From CAZHJK01 sp964533275 (GTDB taxonomy: Bacteria > Bacillota > Clostridia > Eubacteriales > Garciellaceae), in the NCBI GenBank assembly GCA_964533275.1, contig CAZHJK010000016.1, positions 1 through 63,185 on the forward strand: a stretch of DNA of 63,185 nucleotides, given 5' to 3'. This document shows positions 51,666 through 60,708 of this stretch, piece after piece. The notes below the pieces were generated by a model. It was given only the letters and a program-made list of their open reading frames with translations. It had not been told where the DNA came from and searched no databases. Numbering within the stretch: the stretch's first letter is position 1; every line of letters starts with the position of its first letter. Both the position numbers and the translations under genes were made by a program.

Positions 51666-52997
51666 TTATCTATGAAACCTACTCCAAAGCTGCTCTGCTG
51701 TTTCAGCCCATTTTTCAGCTACCGGAATGGTCTTCTCGCAAAGACAATCGATATCCTCAGGAGATTCCATATCAGTGGACATTGCCCCGGATACTTTTAC
51801 CATAGAAGCTAGTGCTTCGGGATTATCAAGTAATGGGCAGGGACGAAGATGGTTTTGATTAAACGGCTGCCCTTTCCGATATGCCATAAATAACGGAGTC
51901 TGCAACGCTTCCAACAGCGTAACTTCATGAATATTCACATTAGAATAATGTATGAATGCGCAAGGTTCCACATCTCCCGCTGCATTGATATGCAGGTATT
52001 GCCGCCCACCAGCTATACATCCTTGGGTATACTCACCGTCATTCCAAAAGTCCATGGCAAATATAGGCTTTGTTTTCCGTATCTCCCGGACGCGATGATA
52101 CATATACGCTCGCTGATCTGGTGTAGCAATAAGATCAGTTACCGCATCCTTACCTATGGGCATGTAGGTAAAATTCCATGCAAAACGGCAGCCCTTTTCA
52201 ATCATATCATCCACAAATTCGTCCGAGCCTACACTCTCAGTATTATGACGATGATAACATGTAGAATACCCAAACAACAGCTTATGTGCGCGCATACGCT
52301 CCATAGACTCAATTACCTTTCGATAGGTACCCTGACCACGACGCATATCTGTGGATTTTTCATCCCCTTCAATAGAAAAGGCAAGGGCAAAATTTCCCAC
52401 ATCCACAAGTTTCTTGCAAAACTCCTCATCTACCAATGTGCCGTTTGTAAAAGATAAGAAATAACAATCCTCATGTTTTTCACATAGTTGAATTAAATCA
52501 TTTTTGCGTACCAATGGTTCTCCACCTGAAAAGATATAAAAATGAGTACCTAGTTCTTTCCCTTGTTGTATAATAGAATCCATTGTCTCAAAACTTAAAT
52601 TGTTTTTATTCCCATATTGTGCTGCCCAACAGCCTATGCAGTTAATATTACAAGCGCTGGTCGGATCCATTAAAATAGCCCATGGAATGTTACAGTCATA
52701 TTTCTGCTCAGTTTCTCTAATAATCAACTTTCCATCAAAGCTAGCATTGAACAAGAAACATTCCACAAATTTTTGCAAAGACCGCGTGTTCACTTCCTCG
52801 AACAAATTTTCCATGAATTTATACCAAATTCCCTGTGGATCAGATAATATTGAACACAGCTCTTTAATCTGTTTTGCATGGATCTTTCCTCTATCTAACT
52901 GCTGTGCTATAGTAAAAATGACTGGTAGCTTCTCCATGGGATTATTAGACAGATAGCGAAGTAACAAATCAACTGTCGAATTGCGAATTTTCTTCAA
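51666..52997 (-). CDS. Radical SAM protein with C-terminal cysteine cluster
   Basis: This 443-residue protein has a ~105-residue helical N-terminal domain. The radical SAM barrel follows, with C116-x3-C120-x2-C123 in SACNINCIGCWAAQYG and the SAM-binding FYIFSGGEPLVRK. The C terminus has further cysteines (DVEPCAF, RPCPLL, DIDCLCEKT), suggesting a SPASM-like auxiliary Fe-S cluster. GAVxTDMESPEDI-type wording near the end is shared with clostridial radical SAM proteins of unknown role. It starts at TTG 52997 with GGAGGGGG close upstream. GC content is visibly higher than its neighbours. No peptide substrate gene is evident nearby, so RiPP maturation is unproved. Confidence 0.82.
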   Translation of the reverse strand: MKKIRNSTVDLLLRYLSNNPMEKLPVIFTIAQQLDRGKIHAKQIKELCSILSDPQGIWYKFMENLFEEVNTRSLQKFVECFLFNASFDGKLIIRETEQKYDCNIPWAILMDPTSACNINCIGCWAAQYGNKNNLSFETMDSIIQQGKELGTHFYIFSGGEPLVRKNDLIQLCEKHEDCYFLSFTNGTLVDEEFCKKLVDVGNFALAFSIEGDEKSTDMRRGQGTYRKVIESMERMRAHKLLFGYSTCYHRHNTESVGSDEFVDDMIEKGCRFAWNFTYMPIGKDAVTDLIATPDQRAYMYHRVREIRKTKPIFAMDFWNDGEYTQGCIAGGRQYLHINAAGDVEPCAFIHYSNVNIHEVTLLEALQTPLFMAYRKGQPFNQNHLRPCPLLDNPEALASMVKVSGAMSTDMESPEDIDCLCEKTIPVAEKWAETAEQLWSRFHR

Positions 52998-53121
52998 AAA
53001 ACCCCCTCCTTATGATATAGTTTCTAACCATTTATAACCAACTTTTTAATTAATCATATATAATACTTCATTACATTTATATGACATTAAACTGATTAAT
53101 GATATAAAAAGTAGAATCAAA

Positions 53122-53157
53122 AACAGTTTAGAGGATATTACTTTTCTCTAAACTGTT
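53122..53157 (-). terminator. Terminator of the ABC-2 exporter operon
   Basis: AACAGTTTAGAG and CTCTAAACTGTT form a 12-bp stem. On the minus strand it runs into TTTTTG. Confidence 0.85.
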
Positions 53158-53251
53158 AAATTTGTATTTATTGTTTATTTATTTCTCAGAAATCTTAATT
53201 CAGAGAATTATAATTTCATATATTGTTTTCTTGCTCAGATGTCCCCACCTC

Positions 53252-54034
53252 TTAACTTTGGTCAGCATATCTCCACCAAAACACAGTACCCATTAACCCA
53301 AATATACTTGTAAAAAGTACGATAGCAATACTGACATCTTCAATCATAGCAGTATCAATTCCAGCAGCACCACTTATAAGAGCAGGAATAGACCATGGGA
53401 AAAATTGTCCATAACCTGTTGCTGCAATAATTTGTGCTAATACAAGAGTAAACACCATAAATCCAAGTGGAGATAGATAACCACGCCCAACACTTGCGAA
53501 AAATGCCACTGGTGTAGATAATAATATGGTAAGTATGGAACAAACTATAAAAGTAAAAATACCTCTTAACATTATGTCAGATGACCAACCAGGAATATCA
53601 ACCAATTTTCCGACAATTAACCCTAAAACTAATACATATATAGAAAGAATAAAACACCATATAGATGCCATGATAAATTTAGAAAACACAATGTTATTTC
53701 GAGATATTGGTAAGGCTAGTAAGTCTTTTATTGTTCTATCTGAATATTCCCTCCCAAAGGTCCAACTTGTAATAAATCCGAATACTAATAAACCACCAAT
53801 AGCAATTGCTTGTGCAAGAAGGCTAAAATAAGAAGCCCAATCAGCAGTTCCTATGATATGTGCCTTTGCAGAAATAAAACCTAATTTTTGTGCTAAGCTA
53901 GGATCTTTTAAAATAAACATAAAAAATCCCCCGGTAAATGGTACCAGTGTAAGTGCAAGCATTGTTATTAAAGGTATTTTAGAATGAAACAATTTTTCTC
54001 TTTCTATAGAAACACAAGTTATTATTTTATTCAC
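53252..54034 (-). CDS. ABC-2 type permease
   Basis: This is a 260-residue membrane protein with six predicted helices. The N-terminal amphipathic stretch CVSIEREKLFHSKIPLITM and the central SYFSLLAQAIAIGGLLVFGFITSW with REYSDRTIKDLLALPISR are typical of bacitracin/lantibiotic-type ABC-2 permeases. It follows its ATPase by 2 bp. With the TetR gene upstream, the unit looks like a drug or peptide exporter. The substrate is unknown. Confidence 0.88.
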   Translation of the reverse strand: MNKIITCVSIEREKLFHSKIPLITMLALTLVPFTGGFFMFILKDPSLAQKLGFISAKAHIIGTADWASYFSLLAQAIAIGGLLVFGFITSWTFGREYSDRTIKDLLALPISRNNIVFSKFIMASIWCFILSIYVLVLGLIVGKLVDIPGWSSDIMLRGIFTFIVCSILTILLSTPVAFFASVGRGYLSPLGFMVFTLVLAQIIAATGYGQFFPWSIPALISGAAGIDTAMIEDVSIAIVLFTSIFGLMGTVFWWRYADQS

Positions 54035-54036
54035 CT

Positions 54037-54975
54037 TTAATTTCCCCCATTTTCCTCAATAAATCTTAAGAAATAATTTTCTAAGTCTTCCTTTTCAACT
54101 TTTAATAGTGTTGGAGGATGACCTGCATTTACGAGTAATGTAGCAATCTTCTCAGGGTTGTTTACTGCATCTTCATTCTGAATTTGTAAAGTAGAAGTAT
54201 TCTCAATTATACTTCTATCTATGACATCTGCTTTATAGCCAGCTTTGCCAAGAATAGAACCCATTGCTGTTATATCTTTCCCACCTACTAATAGTGATTT
54301 CTTTATCTGATTTTTTAGATGCTTTCCATCTATCTCCATAATAAGCTTTCCATCATGTATTATACCTATATTTGTAGCAATTCTTGAAATTTCATCTAGT
54401 TTATGACTAGAGACAAGTATAGTTGCGCCTGAATTTTTTGCTAAGTTCAATAGCAACTGACGAACTTCAACAATACCAGCAGGATCCAACCCATTAGTGG
54501 GTTCATCAAGTATTAATATTTTTGGCTTATGGATAATAGCTTTTGCTATACCAAGCCGTTGAGCATTTCCTAGAGATAGGTTCTTAAATTTCTTTGATGC
54601 ATAGCCTTCTAATCTTAGCTTCTTTATAACCCAATTAACACAACCTCTATCCTCTATCCCTCTTAACTTTCGAACTATTTCTAGATTTTCTCTTATAGTT
54701 AACTCAGGATATGAGTACGGTGTTTCTACCATATACCCTACATCACGCCATATATTTATATTGCCTGCTTTTACCCTCTGACCTTGTAAATAACATTGTC
54801 CTGATGTAGGAGCTATCATTCCTAGTAACATTCTTATTGTAGTAGTCTTTCCTGCTCCATTTAACCCTATAAATCCGAATATTTCCCCTTGTTTAACAGA
54901 CAAGTTCACATTGTCAACAGCATGAGTTTTCCCATATATCTTTGTTAAATTGGTAGTATTAATAATTTCATTCAA
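54037..54975 (-). CDS. ABC transporter ATPase (BcrA-like)
   Basis: This ~312-residue ATPase has Walker A GLNGAGKTTTIRMLLG, signature LSLGNAQRLGIAKAI, Walker B ILILDEPTNGLDPAG and switch SSHKLDEIS. A C-terminal ~90-residue extension is typical of BcrA/NatA-type exporters. TTG 54975 is chosen for its spacing from GAGGAGG. The frame overlaps the TetR gene by 8 bp. It forms an exporter with the ABC-2 permease. Confidence 0.9.
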   Translation of the reverse strand: MNEIINTTNLTKIYGKTHAVDNVNLSVKQGEIFGFIGLNGAGKTTTIRMLLGMIAPTSGQCYLQGQRVKAGNINIWRDVGYMVETPYSYPELTIRENLEIVRKLRGIEDRGCVNWVIKKLRLEGYASKKFKNLSLGNAQRLGIAKAIIHKPKILILDEPTNGLDPAGIVEVRQLLLNLAKNSGATILVSSHKLDEISRIATNIGIIHDGKLIMEIDGKHLKNQIKKSLLVGGKDITAMGSILGKAGYKADVIDRSIIENTSTLQIQNEDAVNNPEKIATLLVNAGHPPTLLKVEKEDLENYFLRFIEENGGN

Positions 54976-55573
54976 TATTATGATCCTCCTCAATTATTTG
55001 CAGGGCAAGACCTCTTATCAAAAACCTCAATACTTCATCAAAATCCTTCTCTCCAATTTCTTTAATATTTATCATACTCATAAAAATTGCCCTTAATGAA
55101 GCAGTAATAATGTCTATATTTATATCATCTTTAATCTTTATATGGGAAAAAACCTTTTTCGCTAGTAAATCATCTAATGAATGGTGATTAATAATAAGTT
55201 CCTTCGGAATCTTCCTTATCAAATATTCAAATTCTTCATTTTGAATTATATTCATAATAAAAGAGTGCCTTACATTTTGAAATAGCTCATAAATTAATTC
55301 TGTGAATCTATCAATTCCTATATTACTCTCTTTACTTAATTTATAAGACAAATTTTTAGTAATTGACTTTTGATATTCCTCTAATACCGTAAAAAATAGA
55401 ATTTCCTTTGAAGGATAAAAGTTATAAAAAGACCCCTTGGATATTCCTGCCATTCGAACAATTTGTTCAACTGTAGTTTTCTTTACACCGTATCTTAATA
55501 AACATACTTGTGCCACCTCATTTAGTTTTTCTCTTATCATCTCTTTTTCATTATTACTAAATGCTGTTGCCAT
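54968..55573 (-). CDS. TetR-family repressor of the ABC exporter
   Basis: This ~201-residue regulator has an N-terminal TetR HTH, VCLLRYGVKKTTVEQIVRMAGISKGSFYNFYPSKEILFF, and a helical ligand domain. ATG 55573 is taken because GGAGGTGA lies 5 bases upstream. The longer frame would begin without an SD. It is first in the operon with the ATPase and permease, and inverted repeats lie at its 5' end, so local autoregulation is likely. Confidence 0.9.
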   Translation of the reverse strand: MATAFSNNEKEMIREKLNEVAQVCLLRYGVKKTTVEQIVRMAGISKGSFYNFYPSKEILFFTVLEEYQKSITKNLSYKLSKESNIGIDRFTELIYELFQNVRHSFIMNIIQNEEFEYLIRKIPKELIINHHSLDDLLAKKVFSHIKIKDDINIDIITASLRAIFMSMINIKEIGEKDFDEVLRFLIRGLALQIIEEDHNIE

Positions 55574-55592
55574 TAACTCACCTCCATACTGC

Positions 55593-55634
55593 ATGACTAT
55601 ATGTGTATTTATAGTCATAGATTATCATGATAAT
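55593..55634. promoter_or_regulatory. Dyads upstream of the TetR-ABC operon
   Basis: Two symmetrical elements are adjacent: ATGACTATA (55593-55601) with TATAGTCAT (55610-55618), and a perfect 14-bp palindrome ATTATCATGATAAT (55621-55634). Either may be the TetR operator. Confidence 0.5.
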
Positions 55635-55789
55635 AAATCTTTGTCAATAAAATAGATTTGGCTTATAGCTTTAGTAATTTTTCCTAATATTTATTAATTA
55701 TAATGAAATACTTGTAAAAGCAAGAAAGTATTCTAAATCATAAATAGGAGGTTTTTTGAACAGAAGTTGCGAAATAAACCTTCCTTAAT

Positions 55790-55821
55790 AAAAAATGCCT
55801 AGAGAATTTACCCCCTAGGCA
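55790..55821 (-). terminator. Terminator of the alanine/glycine symporter gene
   Basis: TGCCTAG (55796-55802) pairs with CTAGGCA (55815-55821). On the minus strand T6 follows. Confidence 0.85.
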
Positions 55822-55837
55822 CTAAATTTAATCTTTG

Positions 55838-57208
55838 TTATCTTTTTTCATACTCTGATGCTTTATTTTGTAAAAAATTACTTTCATAGTCACCAGTTAC
55901 TTTTACTACTAATGATACAAGCCCAATTAAAGCTATAAGGTTTGGGATTACCATTAGCCCGTTAAAGGCATCTGCAAGCTCCCAAACTAGGTCAACCTTC
56001 ATTGTAGTACCAAATATTATACAAATCAAAACTAATAATTTATAAATGCTCAATCCTTTTTTGCCAAATAAGTATAGTACATTTGATTCCCCAAAAAAAT
56101 ACCAGCTTATTATAGTTGAGAAGGCAAAGAAGAATAAACAAATAGCTAAAAGCATTGATCCTATATTTCCGAAACCATTTGAAAAGGCTGTTTGTGTTAA
56201 AGCAGAACCTGTTAAGCCAGTTTCTATTGCTCCAGTAGTTAAAATAACTAAGGCTGTTAGGGTACATACAACTCCTGTATCAATTACTACACCAACCATA
56301 GCTACTAATCCCTGTTCTCCTGGATGTTTAACCTTAGCTACAGCATGAGCATGGGGAGTAGAACCCATGCCAGCTTCATTTGAGAAAAGTCCTCTAGCAA
56401 CACCATATCTAATAGCTTCCTTAATAGTTACCCCTATGATACCACCAGTTGCTGCAGCAGGATTAAATGCACCATAAAATATCATCTTAAAAGCAGGTAA
56501 TAAATTTTCTATATTGAAAAAAACTATTACTAAGCTTCCAACTATATATATAATAGCCATTACTGGTACTATTTTTTCAGTAAATGAAGCAATCCTACTC
56601 ATCCCTCCAAATATTATTAATCCAGCTAACAGGGCTACAATAATACCTGTCAAGATAGATGGAATATTAAAAGCCGTACTAAGTGCTTCTCCAATAGAAT
56701 TAGATTGTACCATATTTCCCATAAAACCTAATGCAAGAATTATTGCTATGGAGAAAAACCCAGCTAAGTATTTATTCTTAAGTCCAACTCTTATGTAGTA
56801 AGCTGGACCTCCTCTTACCTCTCCGTTAATTCTTGTTTTAAAAACTTGAGCTAATATTGCTTCAGCAAATATTGTCCCAAGTCCAAAAAACCCACTTATC
56901 CACATCCAAAATACTGCTCCTGGTCCACCTGCTGCTATTGCAGTAGCCACCCCAGCAAGATTACCGGTTCCTACCTGTGCTGCAATTGCTGTAGCAAGTG
57001 CTTGAAATGATGACATCCCATCATTATCTGCTTTATCTTCTTTCTTAAAAATATCTTTAAAAGTTTGTTTAAATGCAAATCCTAGTTTCCTTATTTGAAG
57101 AAATCTTAATTTATATGAAATTAAAATCCCGGTCCCCAATAATAGAAAAATCATAACCGGTCCCCACAGTATACTATTAATACCTTTTACAAAACTCATT
57201 AAATCCAT
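55838..57208 (-). CDS. Alanine/glycine:cation symporter (AGCS family)
   Basis: This 456-residue, ~ten-helix membrane carrier imports alanine or glycine with Na+ or H+. Characteristic segments are SSFQALATAIAAQVGTGNLAGVATAI, AVFWMWISGFFGLGTIFAEAILAQ, GEVRGGPAYYIRVGL and ARGLFSNEAGMGSTPHAHA. Length is normal for AlsT/DagA-like members. A promoter (TTGACT-N17-TATCAT) lies ~170 bp upstream and no glycine riboswitch was recognised in the leader. Single-gene unit with its own terminator. Confidence 0.93.
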   Translation of the reverse strand: MDLMSFVKGINSILWGPVMIFLLLGTGILISYKLRFLQIRKLGFAFKQTFKDIFKKEDKADNDGMSSFQALATAIAAQVGTGNLAGVATAIAAGGPGAVFWMWISGFFGLGTIFAEAILAQVFKTRINGEVRGGPAYYIRVGLKNKYLAGFFSIAIILALGFMGNMVQSNSIGEALSTAFNIPSILTGIIVALLAGLIIFGGMSRIASFTEKIVPVMAIIYIVGSLVIVFFNIENLLPAFKMIFYGAFNPAAATGGIIGVTIKEAIRYGVARGLFSNEAGMGSTPHAHAVAKVKHPGEQGLVAMVGVVIDTGVVCTLTALVILTTGAIETGLTGSALTQTAFSNGFGNIGSMLLAICLFFFAFSTIISWYFFGESNVLYLFGKKGLSIYKLLVLICIIFGTTMKVDLVWELADAFNGLMVIPNLIALIGLVSLVVKVTGDYESNFLQNKASEYEKR

Positions 57209-57374
57209 AATAATGTCTCCTCTTAAATGTTATTAAATTTTTGAATAAATGTAGATAATATCCATTTTTATCTTCTTAATAAAATGTGATTTAATTATTG
57301 TCCAATTCACCTCACTTATTTATAAACAATTATTCTTTCCAGTAATAAAGTTGTTAAATTATTACCACAATCTT

Positions 57375-57403
57375 ATGATAGTGGTGTAATAGTCTTTAGT
57401 CAA
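57375..57403 (-). promoter_or_regulatory. Promoter of the AGCS symporter gene
   Basis: On the minus strand TTGACT (57403-57398), 17 bases and TATCAT (57380-57375). The rest of the 57209-57878 gap holds only this, a long AT-rich leader and the terminator at 57631-57662. No gene was seen. Confidence 0.65.
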
Positions 57404-57630
57404 TAGATTCTAGAAAATTTAGTACATTCTCTATAAACGGATGTCCACCATCCATAAATACATGCTATAATTATATTTATAAAAAGTCTTTCCGGCTATA
57501 TCAGTCCTTTCTTTTTTCTACTCATTAAATCACTTCTAATAAACTCCAAATTTCCTATTTTATATCTAACTTTTCGGCTTTATTACTTGAACAAGATTCA
57601 ACTACTCACTATATAAGATGAATTTGCAAG

Positions 57631-57662
57631 AAAAAAAGCCTCTCATACTTTATTATGAGAGG
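57631..57662 (-). terminator. Terminator of the nitroreductase-TetR operon
   Basis: CCTCTCATA (57639-57647) pairs with TATGAGAGG (57654-57662). On the minus strand T7 follows. It lies ~220 bp after the TetR stop. Confidence 0.85.
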
Positions 57663-57878
57663 TCGGTTAAAACTTGTGTTTATAAGGTTTAATACATATT
57701 TAGACTAAGATCCTTCTGTAATCTTTTTCTCTATATTAGAACCTAATTTATTTTTTCTATGTCAGGATATTGAGAAAGTAGTTTTTCATTTTAATTTTTC
57801 TTCTTCTTTTTGTAAATTCTCCATCACACGAAACTTTACAACCTTGTCTATTAGGTCATTCTTACTCAGTTATCTTAA

Positions 57879-58490
57879 TTAATTTTCAATTCCAAATTTA
57901 ATCATTGTAATAAAACATTTGCTCTCTTCAATAAAGTCAAGCAAATCCATTTCATTCAAAACGCTATTATTCCCAGCATCTGGGAAATACTTCTTTTCAA
58001 GGTAATCTAGAGTAATCATTATCAATCTAAAGGCTTTCTCCCGATCCACACCTTCTTTAAGAGGAACCTTTTCAAATGCACGCATCCATTCTTTCTCACT
58101 TTCAGCTAGGAAAAAACCATATTTGTTTTGTATCTCAGTTCTCAGTTCATCAGGTGTTAAATAGAAAGCTTCTATCATAATCTTCATCAGGTTAGGATTG
58201 TTTTTATAATAATTGAATTTTATAATGCTGAACTTTATTTTAGCTTCATAAAAATCATAGTTATCCACTAGTGTATCAAAGCCCATTTCGATTCTACCTT
58301 TTTCTATACATCTATCCAAAACACTAAGATACAAGTTTTTCTTACTTTTAAAATGATGGAAGATTAAAGCCTTAGATATACCTGCCGCCTCCGCTAACAT
58401 TGTGGTGGATGTATTTACATATCCATATTGGGCGAATACATTAAAACAAGCTTGTAAAATTTTCTCTTTATCATAAAGTTTTAAAGGCAT
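57879..58490 (-). CDS. TetR-family repressor
   Basis: This ~203-residue TetR protein has HTH KEKILQACFNVFAQYGYVNTSTTMLAEAAGISKALIFHHFKSKKNLY, followed by a helical ligand-binding domain. ATG 58490 is preferred because AAGGAG is 8-9 bases upstream. The longer frame overlaps the nitroreductase gene without an SD. It is the second gene of an operon whose promoter carries two copies of a TTGACCG-N-YGGTTA operator, a typical TetR autoregulatory design. Confidence 0.9.
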   Translation of the reverse strand: MPLKLYDKEKILQACFNVFAQYGYVNTSTTMLAEAAGISKALIFHHFKSKKNLYLSVLDRCIEKGRIEMGFDTLVDNYDFYEAKIKFSIIKFNYYKNNPNLMKIMIEAFYLTPDELRTEIQNKYGFFLAESEKEWMRAFEKVPLKEGVDREKAFRLIMITLDYLEKKYFPDAGNNSVLNEMDLLDFIEESKCFITMIKFGIEN

Positions 58491-58506
58491 GAAATTTAAC
58501 TCCTTT

Positions 58507-59352
58507 TTAGATAGATAGCCTCCAAACTGCTCTACCTGAATCTTCATTCACAGTTACATTAGGATTATATCCTTTGTCAATCAGTCCTAGCCACACATGA
58601 CATGCGCAAATACCTATATCTACATTTGGATGTTCCCATTTGAAATGCTTATATCCCACTGGCATAGCAATATTAATTGTTTTAAAATTATCCTCAAAGG
58701 TAAATCTCCACATTTGTGAGTTTCCAGCAGATGGTGCTTTTCTTCCTAGGTCTAGGGCGTACAATATATCTTCAGATAGCTTGTTATAATCATTAGCATT
58801 CTCAAGCAAATCCTTAATTTCTTTACGTTTGAAACTTATGGTTGTTTTTGTAAACCTATCCATAAGTCGAAGTCCGCCATCTTCATAATACCCCAGGGGT
58901 GAAATGCAAATTACTCTCCTACCAGTGGTTTCACCCTTTGAATATCCATAACCCATGTTTGATTCTTTTAACTGATCTTCAGATTCCAAATGGGGCATCA
59001 AACGCTCAAGTTCCGGTAATTTATAGTGTCCGTACCAACAGGTTGAAATATTCTTGCTTTGTGCAAAGAGGACTAAAAGCTCCCCGATAAAACCGACCTT
59101 TGAAATTGAAACTACATCAGTTTCTGCCATAAAAGCAACATTATTTGGTGGAGATTTCATTACAGTATAAAGCGTTTTTGTAGGATCAGCATTAAAAAAT
59201 TTAATCTCTACATTATGATCAAATGGGACTGACATAGACTTTGCAAAATTCTTTATCGATTGAATAACTTCATTATCAACTTCAATCATTTTGTAACTTC
59301 GCGCAGATCGGCGTGAATCAATAGTGCTTTTGATTGGAAATAGATTGGTCAT
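58507..59352 (-). CDS. Nitroreductase-family flavoprotein (TM1586-like)
   Basis: This 281-residue protein is a tandem nitroreductase-fold enzyme of the putative TM nitroreductase type. The FMN contacts begin IDSRRSARSY. The second half repeats with ALDLGRKAPSAGNSQMWRFTF, and NVDIGICACHVWLGLIDKGY is near the end. ATG 59352 has GGAGG 9 bases upstream. It is the first gene of the operon and likely the repressor's target function: reduction of a nitro, quinone or other electrophilic compound with NAD(P)H. Substrate unknown. Confidence 0.85.
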   Translation of the reverse strand: MTNLFPIKSTIDSRRSARSYKMIEVDNEVIQSIKNFAKSMSVPFDHNVEIKFFNADPTKTLYTVMKSPPNNVAFMAETDVVSISKVGFIGELLVLFAQSKNISTCWYGHYKLPELERLMPHLESEDQLKESNMGYGYSKGETTGRRVICISPLGYYEDGGLRLMDRFTKTTISFKRKEIKDLLENANDYNKLSEDILYALDLGRKAPSAGNSQMWRFTFEDNFKTINIAMPVGYKHFKWEHPNVDIGICACHVWLGLIDKGYNPNVTVNEDSGRAVWRLSI

Positions 59353-59419
59353 ACTTAACACCTCCGAAATTTTTTCTTAAAATAATATAACCATAATAAA
59401 TTATAACCATATTAATATG

Positions 59420-59434
59420 TTGACCGTCGGTTAA
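59420..59434. promoter_or_regulatory. TetR operator, copy 1
   Basis: TTGACCGTCGGTTAA is a near-perfect palindrome (6 of 7 paired positions) just downstream of the -10 of the minus-strand promoter. Confidence 0.75.
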
Positions 59435-59438
59435 TATA

Positions 59439-59467
59439 ATTATAACACCTTACTAACCACCGGTCAA
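59439..59467 (-). promoter_or_regulatory. Promoter of the nitroreductase-TetR operon
   Basis: On the minus strand TTGACC (59467-59462), a 17-base spacer and TATAAT (59444-59439). The -35 is part of operator copy 2. Confidence 0.8.
59453..59467. promoter_or_regulatory. TetR operator, copy 2
   Basis: CTAACCACCGGTCAA is the same 15-bp motif in inverted orientation, covering the -35 region. Confidence 0.7.
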
Positions 59468-59483
59468 TATAATAAAATCAAAA

Positions 59484-59521
59484 TAACCAGTTGAAGTGTA
59501 ATATTCACCTCTAACTGGTTA
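59484..59521 (-). terminator. Terminator of the TIGR04076 gene
   Basis: TAACCAGTT and AACTGGTTA (with inner AAGTG/CACCT pairing) form a hairpin followed on the minus strand by a T-rich tract. Confidence 0.65.
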
Positions 59522-59608
59522 GATCTCTATTGAAATTATTCATTTATTATCCTTATAGCACTTATAGTAGCATTTCTACGAATATTCGAATTAAAAATAA
59601 CAGGTCAT

Positions 59609-59923
59609 TTACTCCGCATCTATGTCCATTGTCTCAAGTAAGAAGCTTACCGGACGGAATCCATCATTGCAAGAAATCATAGCTGACTTCTTATTCTTCA
59701 TCCAACCATCATAGATGTTTTCGCCACCATGAGCCAGAGTCATTACAAATGCCGAAATACTGTCCCAGGCACTATCGCAAAAACTCTCAGGTCTTTGCCA
59801 GCCATTTGCAATAAATACTTGACCCTCAATCATATCGCAAGCATGAATAATTGGGTTTTCATATTTTTCAATTAAATCCTTATAGCATGCTGTCTTCATA
59901 ACAGTTATTTTCACTTTTTTCAT
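59609..59923 (-). CDS. TIGR04076 family protein
   Basis: This 104-residue conserved small protein begins MKKVKITVMKTACYKDLIEKY. The centre has ACDMIEGQVFIANGWQRPESFCDSAW and a later segment has FVMTLAHGGENIYDGW, with CNDGFRPVSFLLE near the end. These match the uncharacterised TIGR04076 family, common in anaerobes. Four to five cysteines are conserved, suggesting a metal or thiol function. GGAGGT lies just before ATG. Single-gene unit with a terminator downstream. Confidence 0.8.
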   Translation of the reverse strand: MKKVKITVMKTACYKDLIEKYENPIIHACDMIEGQVFIANGWQRPESFCDSAWDSISAFVMTLAHGGENIYDGWMKNKKSAMISCNDGFRPVSFLLETMDIDAE

Positions 59924-60047
59924 AGTATACCTCCAGAATTAATATCGGTCTCAATTATAATATAATATCACAGGATTAAGTTACAATGATTTCCTTAATT
60001 ATACTGCTGTTGCTGCGACTATTTATCTATCAACCTGGAATTTGTTG

Positions 60048-60413
60048 TCATAATTCTGAATCAATGTTGATTTGGCTCTCGATGAATGCTTTAGAAATGA
60101 GCATAGCTTGGATTAAGGGTTCAAAGCGATTGAATTGCGAACTTCCTTTTTCATATTTACTTTGTGCCTTTGTAGTTTTATTTATGATTGAAACCACGGG
60201 TGGTAGTGCCTCTCTCAATTCTTTGTTTGTATAATTTTTTGTTTTATCACCCGTAAGAAGCGCCTTAGAAATATAAAGCGCCTTAATCCTGTTTTTTAAG
60301 AGCGAATGTTGAGATGTTCCTTCTGAAAACTTGTGTTGCATTTTTTCGCATTTGATAATGGTAGAAGATAATAAGGATATGGTCTTTCCCAATTCTTCTT
60401 TATTAAATTCCAT
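60048..60413 (-). CDS. Small helical protein with an internal duplication
   Basis: This ~121-residue soluble protein of unknown family consists of two ~40-residue copies of one helical unit. IIKCEKMQHKFSEGTSQ continues to ALYISKALL, and IINKTTKAQSKYEKGSSQ continues to AMLISKAFI. GGGAGG lies upstream of tandem ATG codons at 60416 and 60413. A longer in-frame extension to 60584 has no SD and is rejected. No partners are evident. Confidence 0.65.
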   Translation of the reverse strand: MEFNKEELGKTISLLSSTIIKCEKMQHKFSEGTSQHSLLKNRIKALYISKALLTGDKTKNYTNKELREALPPVVSIINKTTKAQSKYEKGSSQFNRFEPLIQAMLISKAFIESQINIDSEL

Positions 60414-60708
60414 CATGATACCTCCCGTCCTTTCCTTTTCAATAACAATATCAACAATAACAATATTGCTAATAAGATTATATATACATTGCAAAAATTT
60501 TACAAACAACAAAAGAAAAACCTCAATTCCTTCATGTTCTCTGGTGGCTGTGGCTAATCCACATTTTCTCCTGATTTTTCCCATTAAAATAACCTGATTT
60601 ATATATTGACATATTAATAGGATATTGATACAATGACAATTGATAATATGTTAAATTTTTATCAATATAATCTATTGACTTAATAATATAACAACTAGGA
60701 GGATTATT

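Noticed and set aside
57209..57374. Glycine riboswitch before the alanine/glycine symporter
   Set aside because: The leader is AT-rich and lacks the paired GG-rich aptamer boxes of glycine riboswitches.
59986..60234. Open frame on the plus strand encoding a hydrophobic 82-residue protein
   Set aside because: It lies almost entirely antisense to the well-supported gene at 60048-60413 and has no SD. It is a shadow frame.
60414..60584. N-terminal extension of the 121-residue duplicated protein
   Set aside because: There is no SD at the upstream ATG, the added sequence is unlike the repeat units, and a strong SD stands before the ATG pair at 60413-60416.
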